DNA of 64,000 bases from PRO6 sp035565775. GTDB taxonomy: Bacteria > Pseudomonadota > Alphaproteobacteria > Rhizobiales > Xanthobacteraceae. The stretch's first letter is position 1, and every line of letters begins with the position of its first letter. Positions 24,492-33,311 of this stretch are shown here, in pieces. The DNA is taken from positions 372,001 to 436,000 of the forward strand of contig DATMRW010000030.1 in NCBI GenBank assembly GCA_035565775.1, in the 5' to 3' direction. Below the pieces are notes generated by a model that was given only the letters and a program-made list of their open reading frames with translations, had not been told where the DNA came from and did no database searches. The translations under genes and the position numbers were made by a program.

Positions 24492-25289
24492 CTAGTCGAT
24501 CCGCTCGCCGGTCACGACCACGAGTTCGCGCACCATGCGATCGGAGATCTGGCCGGTGATCGGAAGGCCGCGCTCTTCTTCAAAGCGCTTGATCGCCGCC
24601 CGGGTATCCGGCCCGACTTCGCCGGTGGGCTTGAGCTGGCCATAACCGAAAGCGGTGAGCGCCCGCTGCACGCCCGCAACGCGCCGGGTGGAGACGATCA
24701 GCGCACCGAGCGGATCACCGCTGCTGCGCGCGGAGGTCGGCACGGTTGCCGGCGGTCGGATCACGGGGCTGTCGCTCGCAGGCGCCGAGCCTTTGACGAA
24801 ATGCCCGATCGGATCGACGATCCGCGCTATCGCGTGGCGCGTCTCCGCCTCCGGGCGCACGTCGCTGCGCTGATCGGCCGTTGACGGCCGCGGACGCGGC
24901 ATCGGGCTCACGGCCGGAGCCGTCGCCGGGTTCGACGTCGTCTGGTTCGAAAGCACATTCGCCGCATCGGGCGAAGCGAACTGATCGAAATTCTTCGCCG
25001 GGGCCGCATCGGGCGGCGGAAACAGCACAACGCTCGCGCCAAACATCGGCGACGGATGCCGCGCGGTCTGCAAAAACATCGCGTTCATGACAACAGCGAC
25101 CACCGCGCCGAGAGCGACCACACCGGCAACCGTATCCTTCGGACTGTGCAACAGCACGCGCATGATCAATCCGCGTTCGCCTTCTGTCTTGCCTGGACGC
25201 TGCGTCTCGCTACGGCTGCTCTTGCCCTTGGCAGTCTTGCGCGGCCGGCGACGACGCGGCGCATCTTCAAACTCGATCGATTTAGGCAC
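24492..25289 (-). CDS. Membrane protein with C-terminal peptidoglycan-binding domain
   Basis: This 265-residue protein starts with GTG; residues 1-40 are strongly basic and cytoplasmic, followed by one membrane segment (about 53-72), a Pro/Ser-rich periplasmic linker, and a PG_binding_1 domain at the end (VAGVQRALTAFGYGQLKPTGEVGPDTRAAIKRFEEE-type, residues about 205-255). It probably holds a complex to the wall. Its start overlaps the stop of the histidine kinase gene by 8 bases, so the two are co-translated. Confidence 0.88.
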   Translation of the reverse strand: MPKSIEFEDAPRRRRPRKTAKGKSSRSETQRPGKTEGERGLIMRVLLHSPKDTVAGVVALGAVVAVVMNAMFLQTARHPSPMFGASVVLFPPPDAAPAKNFDQFASPDAANVLSNQTTSNPATAPAVSPMPRPRPSTADQRSDVRPEAETRHAIARIVDPIGHFVKGSAPASDSPVIRPPATVPTSARSSGDPLGALIVSTRRVAGVQRALTAFGYGQLKPTGEVGPDTRAAIKRFEEERGLPITGQISDRMVRELVVVTGERID

Positions 25290-27138
25290 TCAACTTCACC
25301 CGGCGCAGCTTGCGGTCATTCTGAATCATCGGCGTCAGCATCGCGACGTTGCTCGGCGCTTCACTGCTCGCCACCGGCTGCTCGATCCGGTCGCCGGGCG
25401 ACACGGCAGCTGCGGCCGGTTTCGCTTGCAACGGCAGCGACACCGTCACAACAGTGCCGTCGCCGATCTTGCTGTCGACGTTCATGTCGCCGCCATGAAG
25501 GGCGACCAGACTTTTGACGATCGACAGCCCAAGGCCGGTGCCCTCATGGCGGCGCTGATAGAGCGGGCCAGCCTGAAAGAAAGGATCGCCAAGGCGCTTG
25601 AGGTCATCGGCCTCGATGCCGATACCCGTATCAGCGACACGGACGACCAGCCGCTCGCTCTCAACGCATGCGGAGACTTTCACCATGCCGCCGCGTTCGG
25701 TGAACTTGATGCCATTGGCGACGAGGTTAAGCAAAATCTGTTTGAACGCGCGGCAGTCGCCGACGATATTCGGCAGATCCTCCGGCACATTGGTGACGAG
25801 ATCGACGCCGCCGTCACGGGCCTTCAGCGCAAGAAGATCGCAGCAGTTGACCAGAGCCTCGCGCGGCGCAAACGGTTCCGGCGCCAGCTCGAACGTGCCG
25901 CTCTCCATTTTGGAAAGATCTAGGATGCTGTTCACTACCGACAACAGATGCAGGCCGGAATCGTTGATCAGCTTTGCGTATTCCTTGCGGCGCGATGCAT
26001 CGATGCCGAGCTTGTCCTCGCTGGTGATCATCTCGGAAAAGCCGATGATCGCATTGAGCGGCGTGCGCAGCTCATGGCTCATCGTCGCGAGGAAACGCGC
26101 CTTGGCATCATTGGCGCGCTCGGTTTCGCCGCGTGCGCTATCGAGCGCCTCCTCCTGCATCTTGCGGTCGGTAATGTCGCGCATCACTGCGACGACTTCC
26201 ATATCCGACGCGGCCCGCGCATCGCTGGCGTCGAGCGGCCGGCAGCGCATCTCTATCCAGATGAACTGCGACGAGGCATGACCGGCAGCGCCGCGGCCCG
26301 CGAGATCACGCCGGATGCGGAATTCGACATTGGCCGCGGCATCGCCGCGCGCGGCGTTAGAGAGCGCCGTCAGGTAAGCCGGACGATCGGCAACATGCAC
26401 GCGATCGAACAGCTTGTGGCCCATGAGCTGCGCCGCCGGAACGCCGAGCAGCTTGCTGACGGCCGGCGAGATGAACAGGACGGCGCCATCCCGGCGGTGA
26501 CGCGATAGCACATCGCTCATGTTGCGTGCGAGCAGATGGTAGCGCTCACCTTCGTTATTGATCAGCGCATCGCGGGCGCGCGTCAGCAACTGCGCGCCAT
26601 AGGCAACGCCAGCGGCATAGAGTGCAGCGGCAATGACGCTCGCGCCCATCAGGGCAGCGCTGTTGTCGGCCGGCGCGCTCACGCCAAGCGCGCTCAGCAC
26701 GATCAAGATCAACGCGGAGCCGATCGCAACCGCGAGTGAAAAGCCCATCACGCGACGCGACGCCGACAATGTTGCCTCGAGCGGAACAACGAGCAGCCAG
26801 ACGACCGCGAATGAGGCAATGCCGCCGGTGCTTACCGCGACCGAAAGCACGAGTGCGGCCATCGCCAGCGACGACAGCATCTGCGCTGCATCGAAGCGCC
26901 CGGTGCGCGAGAGAAAGTAGGAAAGAAGAATTGGCGTCACGAGCCAGCCGAGCACGAGCGCCTCGATGGCCGAGGGCACACCACGCAGCGCCAGATAGAT
27001 CGGAAACGCGGCGAACGCGATCAGACTGCCGATCAGCCGCGGCGCCATGAAGGCGCGATGCCGAATGCGCGTCAGAACATCGGCACGCGCCGATGGATGC
27101 AGCAAGGCATCAATATGATCGCTGATGATGGTGAACAC
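25282..27138 (-). CDS. PAS-domain membrane sensor histidine kinase (PleC/DivL-like class)
   Basis: This 618-residue protein has six predicted membrane helices (about 35-185), a PAS domain (about 200-325), HisKA with His355 in ATMSHELRTP, and HATPase with DTGIGIEADD and GTGLGLSIVKSL. Such kinases phosphorylate an Asp in a response regulator; none is encoded nearby. The large N-terminal membrane sensor with one PAS resembles alphaproteobacterial PleC-type kinases. GTG start at 27138. A candidate CtrA-type site lies about 85 bases upstream. Confidence 0.93.
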   Translation of the reverse strand: MFTIISDHIDALLHPSARADVLTRIRHRAFMAPRLIGSLIAFAAFPIYLALRGVPSAIEALVLGWLVTPILLSYFLSRTGRFDAAQMLSSLAMAALVLSVAVSTGGIASFAVVWLLVVPLEATLSASRRVMGFSLAVAIGSALILIVLSALGVSAPADNSAALMGASVIAAALYAAGVAYGAQLLTRARDALINNEGERYHLLARNMSDVLSRHRRDGAVLFISPAVSKLLGVPAAQLMGHKLFDRVHVADRPAYLTALSNAARGDAAANVEFRIRRDLAGRGAAGHASSQFIWIEMRCRPLDASDARAASDMEVVAVMRDITDRKMQEEALDSARGETERANDAKARFLATMSHELRTPLNAIIGFSEMITSEDKLGIDASRRKEYAKLINDSGLHLLSVVNSILDLSKMESGTFELAPEPFAPREALVNCCDLLALKARDGGVDLVTNVPEDLPNIVGDCRAFKQILLNLVANGIKFTERGGMVKVSACVESERLVVRVADTGIGIEADDLKRLGDPFFQAGPLYQRRHEGTGLGLSIVKSLVALHGGDMNVDSKIGDGTVVTVSLPLQAKPAAAAVSPGDRIEQPVASSEAPSNVAMLTPMIQNDRKLRRVKLSA

Positions 27139-27653
27139 GTCGCTGAACTCGCGCTGCGGCTGTCGTCGTGAGACGATCCGGAACGCCCCCTTTTGTCATT
27201 GAGCGATCGTCTCAGAGCGAGATTAAACGAACGCTAAGGGAGCCGCGCAGAAGTCGGCAGAACACGCGTTCAGCGCGCATTTCCGGCCTTCGCGGCGAGA
27301 CATTCGGCCGTGATGGTGAACGCCAAGTTTCCAAGTCGCGTCTCCAAGTCGCGCAATTATGGTTTCGAAATGGTGGACGCGCGCGGACCCGGTTTCGCAG
27401 AGGCGATGTGCCATCGCCTCTTGGTGCGGTTGGAAAACATTCGCCCATGAATTGATTCGAATTTTTACTAATCCGCACACGAGCAATTTAGCCGCCGCTG
27501 CTACAAACGGCCTGATTTCGCAGACAAGGCGCAAATCGGACCATGCTCAAGGCTGCGCCAACGCCCGCAGCATGAAGCTGACAAACGACAAGCGGCATTC
27601 GATCGATAAGATCGGGCAGCCGCGGAAGGAATAAACGGGACAGGGTCAATCAC
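27139..27653. other. Intergenic region of 515 bases upstream of kinase and DUF5330 genes
   Basis: Several reading frames exist here, but none shows family motifs or a ribosome site and they overlap each other on both strands. It holds an imperfect CtrA-like half-site pair at 27223-27237 (TTAA, 7 bases, CTAA) and a tandem 11-base repeat TCCAAGTCGCG at 27330 and 27343. Confidence 0.5.
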
Positions 27654-28121
27654 ATGTTCTTCCTCCTGCGCATGACATTCTGGCTGGGACTGGTGCTTGT
27701 GCTGTTGCCGCGAGATCCCGCGCCGAATGCAGACAACAAGGCGCCACAACTCGGCGCTGTCGAGGCGTTCTCGGCGGCAACGGCGGCGATGTCGGACATG
27801 AGCCAGTTCTGCACGCGCCAGCCGGCGGCGTGCGAGGTCGGCGGCCAGGCTGCCGCCTATCTCGGCGAGCGCGCCCAGGGCGGCGCGCGCAAGGTCTATC
27901 AGTTCCTGATGGAACAGAGCACGCCCGAGCACTCGGAGAAGGATGCGGGCAAGGCCGCTTCCGAGAAGGACAAGGCCGCCCCGGATCACACGAGCTCGAT
28001 CAGCCATCCGCTCGCCTCGCCTGCGCGCGACACGCTTACGCCGGCCGACCGCAAGATCAAATGGCGTGGGCCGATCGATCAGGCCAGCACGGCCCTTCCT
28101 GCGGTCGTGAGCCGGTCCTGA
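27654..28121 (+). CDS. DUF5330 family protein
   Basis: This 155-residue protein has an N-terminal hydrophobic segment (MFFLLRMTFWLGLVLVLLP), then DMSQFCTRQPAACEVGGQA, the conserved Cys pair of DUF5330, and a polar C-terminal tail. It is probably membrane-anchored with a periplasmic domain. It is typical of Hyphomicrobiales and of unknown function. Confidence 0.88.
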   Translation: MFFLLRMTFWLGLVLVLLPRDPAPNADNKAPQLGAVEAFSAATAAMSDMSQFCTRQPAACEVGGQAAAYLGERAQGGARKVYQFLMEQSTPEHSEKDAGKAASEKDKAAPDHTSSISHPLASPARDTLTPADRKIKWRGPIDQASTALPAVVSRS

Positions 28122-28325
28122 TCGCCGCAATCGGCAGTTCCGAAACCATCCAAGGCGCGTATTGCGGCTTGGGCGAAAGAATTCGGCTCCGATATCGCTT
28201 TCGAGGTCGGGCGATCTCATATATTCCGGTAGGAACCACGGCGCGGGCCGAGCGGCGGTTGACCGCCCTCTCCCGTTGGCCGACAACCGTTACGACAGCG
28301 GACCTTGCAATAGCGGACTTTACCA

Positions 28326-28754
28326 GTGACGACGTTTGACGACATCCGGGACAACTTTGATCTGCTCGAGGATTGGGACGATCGCTATCGATACGTCATC
28401 GAACTCGGGCGCATGCTGGAACCGATGCCGGAAGAGGACCACTCCGCCGCCAACAAGGTGTCGGGATGCGCGAGCCAAGTGTGGCTGGCCCGCAGCACGG
28501 CGAACGCATGTGGCGACGAGACCGTGCTGACCTACAAGGGGGACAGCGACGCCCACATCGTTCGCGGGCTGATCTACATCCTGCTGTCGCTTTATTCGGG
28601 TAAGACCGCGCGCAAGATCATGGAAACCGACGCGCTCGCCATTTTCGACGCTCTAGGCTTCCGCGAGCACCTGTCGCCGCAGCGCTCGAACGGGCTGCGC
28701 TCGATGGTGGAGCGCATCCGTCGCGACGCCGCCGAGGTGCTGGCTACCGCCTGA
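28326..28754 (+). CDS. sufE: SufE cysteine desulfuration protein
   Basis: This 142-residue SufE has the sulfur-accepting Cys in VSGCASQVWL (near residue 48) and the C-terminal helix with LSPQRSNGLRSMVERIR. It takes persulfide sulfur from SufS for Fe-S cluster assembly. GTG start at 28326; the ribosome site is weak. It stands alone, away from the suf operon, which is common in alphaproteobacteria. Confidence 0.95.
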   Translation: MTTFDDIRDNFDLLEDWDDRYRYVIELGRMLEPMPEEDHSAANKVSGCASQVWLARSTANACGDETVLTYKGDSDAHIVRGLIYILLSLYSGKTARKIMETDALAIFDALGFREHLSPQRSNGLRSMVERIRRDAAEVLATA

Positions 28755-28758
28755 GCAA

Positions 28759-29382
28759 TTACGGCGCCCTCGCTGCGCCCGCCCCCTCTTTCCAACTCCG
28801 GATCGGGCCGGCCGCATCGCCGGCGATCTCACCTTTCAGGCCGTAATGCCGCGCCAACCGGTCGAGCGCGAGCTGAAGAACCACCTTCGCCGAACGCGCG
28901 GGCCAGCCACGCGACTGCTCAACGTCCTCAAGCCTTCGCAGGAAGCAGCAGACGTCCAGCAACAGGCCGGAAAATTCCGGCCCGCAGCTCTTCAGCGCCA
29001 GCTGCACGCGCTGGCGCGACGCGATCACCGCATCGGTCATCGCCCCGGCCCCGCCCTTCGCGCCGGTCCCTGACGATGTCGGCACCTCCCACCGCGACGT
29101 CGTGCCCGGCATCAGGTTAGCCCGAGTAAAGTCCGCCCGCAGACGCTCCCCGGCGACAAACTGCGTGGCGTTGATCATCGGCTGCCCGTCGCGCCCCTTG
29201 CGGCGATAAAGCCAGACGAGCGGGCTTTCGCCGTCATTCACGGTAACCGTCTGAATCCTGCCGTTTCCGGTCATGATCTCGCGCTTCGCGGCATCGAGAT
29301 GGCGGCCGCGGAACGCGCCGAGCTCCGGCCCTTCGGCCTGCGGCGACGATCGCCGGCTGTGCTGCCTGTTGCCCGCACTCAC
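28759..29382 (-). CDS. DUF6456 domain DNA-binding-like protein
   Basis: This 207-residue protein ends in the DUF6456 domain, with GPEFSGLLLDVCCFLRRLEDVEQ and RSAKVVLQLALDRLARHYGL. The start is GTG at 29382, with GGAG at good spacing, one base beyond the stop of the DnaA-domain gene; the pair is clearly co-translated. The domain accompanies helix-turn-helix proteins in Hyphomicrobiales. Function unknown, perhaps a regulator. Confidence 0.82.
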   Translation of the reverse strand: MSAGNRQHSRRSSPQAEGPELGAFRGRHLDAAKREIMTGNGRIQTVTVNDGESPLVWLYRRKGRDGQPMINATQFVAGERLRADFTRANLMPGTTSRWEVPTSSGTGAKGGAGAMTDAVIASRQRVQLALKSCGPEFSGLLLDVCCFLRRLEDVEQSRGWPARSAKVVLQLALDRLARHYGLKGEIAGDAAGPIRSWKEGAGAARAP

Positions 29383-29383
29383 T

Positions 29384-29782
29384 TCATGCTCCCTCTTGGC
29401 GGCGCACTCGCAGCGGATGCGGCTGGGTGCGGCAGGTAAGCTCAAGCGCGGAGAGGCGTGAATCGAACCAGTCATCGTCACGGCCATCTTCAATCATCCG
29501 GCAGGCATGGGCCACCGTCGTCCGGTCCCGTCCGAATGCGCGGCCGATGGTACGGAAATTGAGGCCGAAGGCCGTGTGGGCGAGATACATCGCGACCTGC
29601 CTCGCCAGCGCCGTCCGTGGCGCCCCCCGCGTCGGACTCATCAGATCCCGCGCGTCGAGAGAAAAATCCGAGGCGACATGGGCGACCACCCGGTCCCTGA
29701 TCAACCCCTGGGCGTTCAATCGCCGATGCTTGAGGCCAGCCGCGCGCGTCGTCGTGGCCCCCGTGAGGTCTCCAGTAGCCAT
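29384..29782 (-). CDS. DnaA domain-IV-only protein (helix-turn-helix, DnaA C-terminal)
   Basis: This 132-residue protein carries the DnaA C-terminal DNA-binding domain: ARQVAMYLAHTAFGLNFRTIGRAFGRDRTTVAHACRMIE (recognition by GRDRTTVAHACR, the DnaA signature). It has no AAA+ ATPase domain. It could bind DnaA boxes and compete with DnaA or act as a transcription regulator. GAGGGAA precedes the ATG. A group of GATAGG palindromes is just upstream. It is followed by the DUF6456 gene. Confidence 0.92.
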   Translation of the reverse strand: MATGDLTGATTTRAAGLKHRRLNAQGLIRDRVVAHVASDFSLDARDLMSPTRGAPRTALARQVAMYLAHTAFGLNFRTIGRAFGRDRTTVAHACRMIEDGRDDDWFDSRLSALELTCRTQPHPLRVRRQEGA

Positions 29783-29795
29783 AGCAGATTCCCTC

Positions 29796-29851
29796 GATAG
29801 GACTATTTACCTATATCCTATCAAGGGTTTCCGAAGAGAGGATAGCTATCC
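29796..29851. promoter_or_regulatory. Cluster of GATAGG-type inverted repeats upstream of DnaA-domain gene
   Basis: GATAGGA (29796-29802) and TCCTATC (29816-29822) are an inverted repeat with a 13-base centre, and GGATAGCTATCC (29840-29851) is a perfect 12-base palindrome sharing the same core. It lies 14-70 bases upstream of the ATG at 29782, in AT-rich DNA. Likely an autoregulatory operator; no protein can be named. Confidence 0.55.
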
Positions 29852-29944
29852 CCCACAATTTTTAATTTATATTTATCAGTAAGAAGCAGGGAATCTACGA
29901 CACACGGCCGGCACCGCATGGGAAAATAATCAAATCAGACCGGG

Positions 29945-30361
29945 TCATTTCCGGGCGCGGCGCTGCTGCCCCAGCCCCATCTTGCGCGCAAGCTGGGACC
30001 GCGCGACGGCATAGCTCGGCGCCACCATCGGATAGTCCGCCGGCAGGCCCCACTTCTCGCGATATTGCTCGGGGCTCATGCCGTATTGCGTGCGCAGATG
30101 TCTCTTCAGCGACTTGAACTTCTTGCCGTCCTCGAGACAGATCAAATATTCCGCCGTCATCGACTTCTTCACCGGCACCGCCGGCTTGCCGGGATCGGCG
30201 ATGACGGCGGCCGGCTCGGGTCCGGAGATCCGGGTCAGCGCCGCGTGAACCTGCGAGATCAGCGCGGGGATATCTGCAGCCGAAGTCGGATTGTTGCTGA
30301 CATAGGCCGTGACAATCCCCGCCGTCAGCTCGATCAGGCTTTTGCCGGTCTCATTGGTCAT
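29945..30361 (-). CDS. MucR/Ros family transcriptional regulator, degenerate zinc finger
   Basis: This 138-residue MucR/Ros protein has an N-terminal helical part (LIELTAGIVTAYVSNN), the finger region YLICLEDGKKFKSLKRHLRTQYGM, and the C-terminal RQLARKMGLGQQRR-like basic segment. In Ros the finger has Cys-x2-Cys and His pairs; here the second Cys position is Asp and the last His position is Gln, so zinc binding is doubtful. Such zinc-less members are known in this order. Global regulator of surface polysaccharide and motility genes in relatives. Confidence 0.93.
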   Translation of the reverse strand: MTNETGKSLIELTAGIVTAYVSNNPTSAADIPALISQVHAALTRISGPEPAAVIADPGKPAVPVKKSMTAEYLICLEDGKKFKSLKRHLRTQYGMSPEQYREKWGLPADYPMVAPSYAVARSQLARKMGLGQQRRARK

Positions 30362-30414
30362 CGTTCAGTCTTTCACCCGGCACTGGCGGCAACTGCTGGG
30401 GAGCCAGCCCGTCC

Positions 30415-31326
30415 TCAGTGACGCTGGTCGAGATAGGCGCGCAATTCGTCGAGAGAGGCGAAACGCATCGTGCCTTCCGGCATCTGGGTTTCCATCGACC
30501 CGTCAGAGAACAGCGAATAGGCCATGCCTTCGACGACTCCGGACTTGATGACGGTCACGGCGGGTTTCTCGTCGGGCTTGGCGGCGTCGGGCTCGGCCTG
30601 GGGCTGATCGTCGGCAGGAGCAGCGGCCTTCGGCTCGCGCTCAGCTTCCGGTGCCGGGGGCGGCGCGATCGGCGCACGGGGCGGCAGGCGCGGCTCGAGC
30701 GGCAGTTCCGGGGCCGGCGAAGGCTCCATCGCGAGGGGCTTATCGAACTGCGTCATGGATTCCGCGGCCGGAGTTTCGGTCGGCGGAGTGAGCTCCGAAT
30801 AGAGGCCGGAGTTCGCCAGATTGCCGCCGCTGCGCTCGCGCTCCCTGCGGGTTGAGCTGAACATCAGATTGCGGCGCCCCTTGGCCGGCGCTTCCGCCGG
30901 CGGCGGCTCGGCGGCCATAGGCGCTGCGGGCTCCGGCTTGCGGCGAAGCGGCGGCTCGGTCGCGCGCAGCGGAGCCGGCTCTACGCTCGGCTCTTCCGGC
31001 GCGTCGCCAAGGACTGCTTCCGGCTCGCGCGTGCGTGCCGGACGTTCAGGCCTGCCTCCACGCTCCGGGCGCGCATTCGGGTTCGGCGGCCAGTCGAAGG
31101 TCGAGGGCTTCTGCGGCATCGCCGCCGCGTCCAGACGGTCGGCGATCCGGCGGAGCTGACGGCCGAGGATGCCCATCCCGGTCAGGATCGCGCCGGTCGA
31201 GGCAACGATCGCGCCGGTGATGATCAGCGTGTTGCCGAACGAAAAGTCCTTGATTGGAAGCCCGTAAACCAGCGTCACGACGCCGGCCGCAAGCACACCC
31301 AATCCAATAGTCAGCAACGCGATCAT
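30415..31326 (-). CDS. Proline/alanine-rich membrane-anchored protein, unknown
   Basis: This 303-residue protein has two N-terminal membrane segments (about residues 2-22 and 32-53), then about 170 residues rich in Pro, Ala, Glu and Arg, probably disordered, and a C-terminal folded part with GMAYSLFSDGSMETQMPEGTMRFASLDELRAYL, which looks like a short conserved domain of proteobacterial proteins. It is likely in the inner membrane with the C-terminus in the cytoplasm. No function can be named. Confidence 0.72.
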   Translation of the reverse strand: MIALLTIGLGVLAAGVVTLVYGLPIKDFSFGNTLIITGAIVASTGAILTGMGILGRQLRRIADRLDAAAMPQKPSTFDWPPNPNARPERGGRPERPARTREPEAVLGDAPEEPSVEPAPLRATEPPLRRKPEPAAPMAAEPPPAEAPAKGRRNLMFSSTRRERERSGGNLANSGLYSELTPPTETPAAESMTQFDKPLAMEPSPAPELPLEPRLPPRAPIAPPPAPEAEREPKAAAPADDQPQAEPDAAKPDEKPAVTVIKSGVVEGMAYSLFSDGSMETQMPEGTMRFASLDELRAYLDQRH

Positions 31327-31623
31327 TCAAAACTCCGTCCCACAGCCTCGGTGAATCGCCCATTTCACCACACAAGGCCTTAAGATAGCGTCATATTGAA
31401 CCGCCCGCCAAACGGCAAATGCGAGCTGCAAGTTGCGATCGCTCGGTCCGGTCGCAGGCCCCATCCCGCCTTCGCCACCATTCGGATACCACCCTCGCCC
31501 TCGCCGCAAAAAAGCTAAATCCTCGCTATCGATTCCCCATCTTTTTTTACGAAGTGGTGCTAGTGTCCCGCCCCGGGAACAAGTGCAGCCGCAGCAACTG
31601 CGGTCAAGGAACACCCGGCTATC

Positions 31624-33279
31624 ATGCCAACAATCACAGCGTCTGCGGACCAGATGCAGCAGCGTCTTCCGGTCGCCCGCTCCCTTGGGGCTGTCTGCGA
31701 TCGGCTGGCGATTTTTGCACTCGCTATTGTTACAATTATAGCGCTGATGACCTTCCGCGACTACGGCCTTGGCTGGGACGACTACACCCACGCCGAGTAT
31801 GCCGAAATGCTCCTCAGCATGTACGGCACGGGCTTTGCGGATAAAAGCGCGCTCTCGTTCGCCAACCTTTTCATGTATGGCGGCGGCTTCGACATGGCGG
31901 CTGCGCTGCTGCACCACCTCGTGCCGTTCGACGTCTTCGAGACGCGGCGGCTCCTCGGCGCCATCGTCGGCCTGATCGGCCTTGCCATGGTCTGGCGGCT
32001 CGGACGGCGCGTTGGCGGCCCCGTGGCTGGCCTTGCGGCCCTGCTCCTCCTTGCCATGGCGCCGATCTTCTACGGCCACCTGTTCATGAACCCGAAGGAT
32101 GCTCCCTTCGCGGTTGCCATGATAGCGCTGATGCTCGGCCTCGTCCGGCTGGTGCAGGAATATCCAGAACCCTCGCCGCGCACCGTGCTCCTGGTCGGGT
32201 TTGCCACCGGCGTCGCCGTCGGCTGCCGCATCTTGGCCGGCTTCGCGCTCTTTTACGTCGCCATCGGATGCCTGCCGCTCTTCAAGTACGAGATCCAGAC
32301 CTACGGCCTTCGCGGCGCGCTCGCTCGCCTGCTGCATACGGCAAAGCTGCTCGTGCCGGCGCTGGTGCTTAGCTATCTGGTGATGGGCCTGATCTGGCCA
32401 TGGTCGATCATCGAGCCGGGCAACCCGTTCCGCGCCGTCACCTACTTCTCCCACTTCTTCGAGAAGCCGTGGAAGGAAATGTTCGACGGCGCGCTCGTGT
32501 CCGTGCCGGACATGCCGTGGTCATACCTGCCGACGCTGTTCACCCTCCAGCTGCCGGAAGTCCTGATCATCCTGACAACCTTCGGCGTCGGCGGCGCGCT
32601 CCTCTCCCTCGTGCGCAAAAACATCTCGCCGAAGCACCGCTCCATCCTGCTCATGCTGGTGCTCGCCGCGCTGCTGCCGCTCGTCTTCGCCATGGTCAAG
32701 CGCCCGGCACTGTACAATGGCATCCGCCATTTCATCTTCGTCATCCCGCCGATGGCGGTGCTCGGCGGCGTCGCCTTCGGCGCCCTGCTGCGCCGTTCGC
32801 GCGAGCCCGCGGTCAAGCTGCTGACCGTCGCCATGTTCTGCGTAGGTCTGGCGCTGCCGCTGACCGAGATGGTGCGGCTGCATCCCTACCAGTACACCTA
32901 CTTCAACCATACCGCCGGAACGGTGCGGCGGGCGGACAACCTGTTCATGCTCGACTACTGGGGCCTTGCCTTCAAACAGGCGTCAAGCGAGCTGCGCGAA
33001 TTCATCGAGGCGAAAAAGCTTCCGCAGCCTGAAGGCCGCAAATGGAAGGCGGCGGTATGCGGGCCGCAGCGCCCCGCCCAGGTCGCGCTTGGCCCGCAAT
33101 TCGACATCGGCTGGGACAGCGTCGCCGCGGACTTCGCGATGACGCTCGGCGAGTTCTATTGCAAGAACCTCAACGCACCGGTCGTCGCCGAGATCAAACG
33201 CGATGACGTAATCTATGCTCGCGTCTATGACATTCGCGGGCTCAGCATCGCGAGCGTGCTCGCCACGCCCTCACCATAG
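31624..33279 (+). CDS. Membrane glycosyltransferase, GT-C superfamily (GT39-like)
   Basis: This 551-residue protein has about ten membrane helices. The first extracytoplasmic loop has GLGWDDYTHAEYAEML with a paired Asp, a GT-C type catalytic feature, and LFMNPKDAPFA in a second loop. Family members (dolichyl-phosphate-mannose/Arn T-like) transfer sugar from polyprenyl phosphate sugars at the periplasmic face. The acceptor is unknown. It starts with ATG at 31624. A long antisense frame overlaps its first third but has no family features. Confidence 0.85.
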   Translation: MPTITASADQMQQRLPVARSLGAVCDRLAIFALAIVTIIALMTFRDYGLGWDDYTHAEYAEMLLSMYGTGFADKSALSFANLFMYGGGFDMAAALLHHLVPFDVFETRRLLGAIVGLIGLAMVWRLGRRVGGPVAGLAALLLLAMAPIFYGHLFMNPKDAPFAVAMIALMLGLVRLVQEYPEPSPRTVLLVGFATGVAVGCRILAGFALFYVAIGCLPLFKYEIQTYGLRGALARLLHTAKLLVPALVLSYLVMGLIWPWSIIEPGNPFRAVTYFSHFFEKPWKEMFDGALVSVPDMPWSYLPTLFTLQLPEVLIILTTFGVGGALLSLVRKNISPKHRSILLMLVLAALLPLVFAMVKRPALYNGIRHFIFVIPPMAVLGGVAFGALLRRSREPAVKLLTVAMFCVGLALPLTEMVRLHPYQYTYFNHTAGTVRRADNLFMLDYWGLAFKQASSELREFIEAKKLPQPEGRKWKAAVCGPQRPAQVALGPQFDIGWDSVAADFAMTLGEFYCKNLNAPVVAEIKRDDVIYARVYDIRGLSIASVLATPSP

Positions 33280-33286
33280 GCACGGC

Positions 33287-33311
33287 AAAAGGGCGGCGCA
33301 GCTACGCCGCC
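33287..33311 (-). terminator. Likely terminator of the M20 peptidase gene
   Basis: A 7-pair hairpin GGCGGCG / CGCCGCC (33292-33298 and 33305-33311) with a 6-base loop; on the minus strand it is followed by CTTTTGCC. It overlaps the stop codon of the peptidase and lies between convergent genes. Confidence 0.5.

Noticed and set aside
27223..27534. 103-residue minus-strand frame in the gene-free region
   Set aside because: No ribosome site or family; several other frames overlap it.
31327..32454. 375-residue minus-strand frame
   Set aside because: Overlaps the start of the membrane glycosyltransferase gene and the intergenic region; His/Glu/Arg-rich with no motif.
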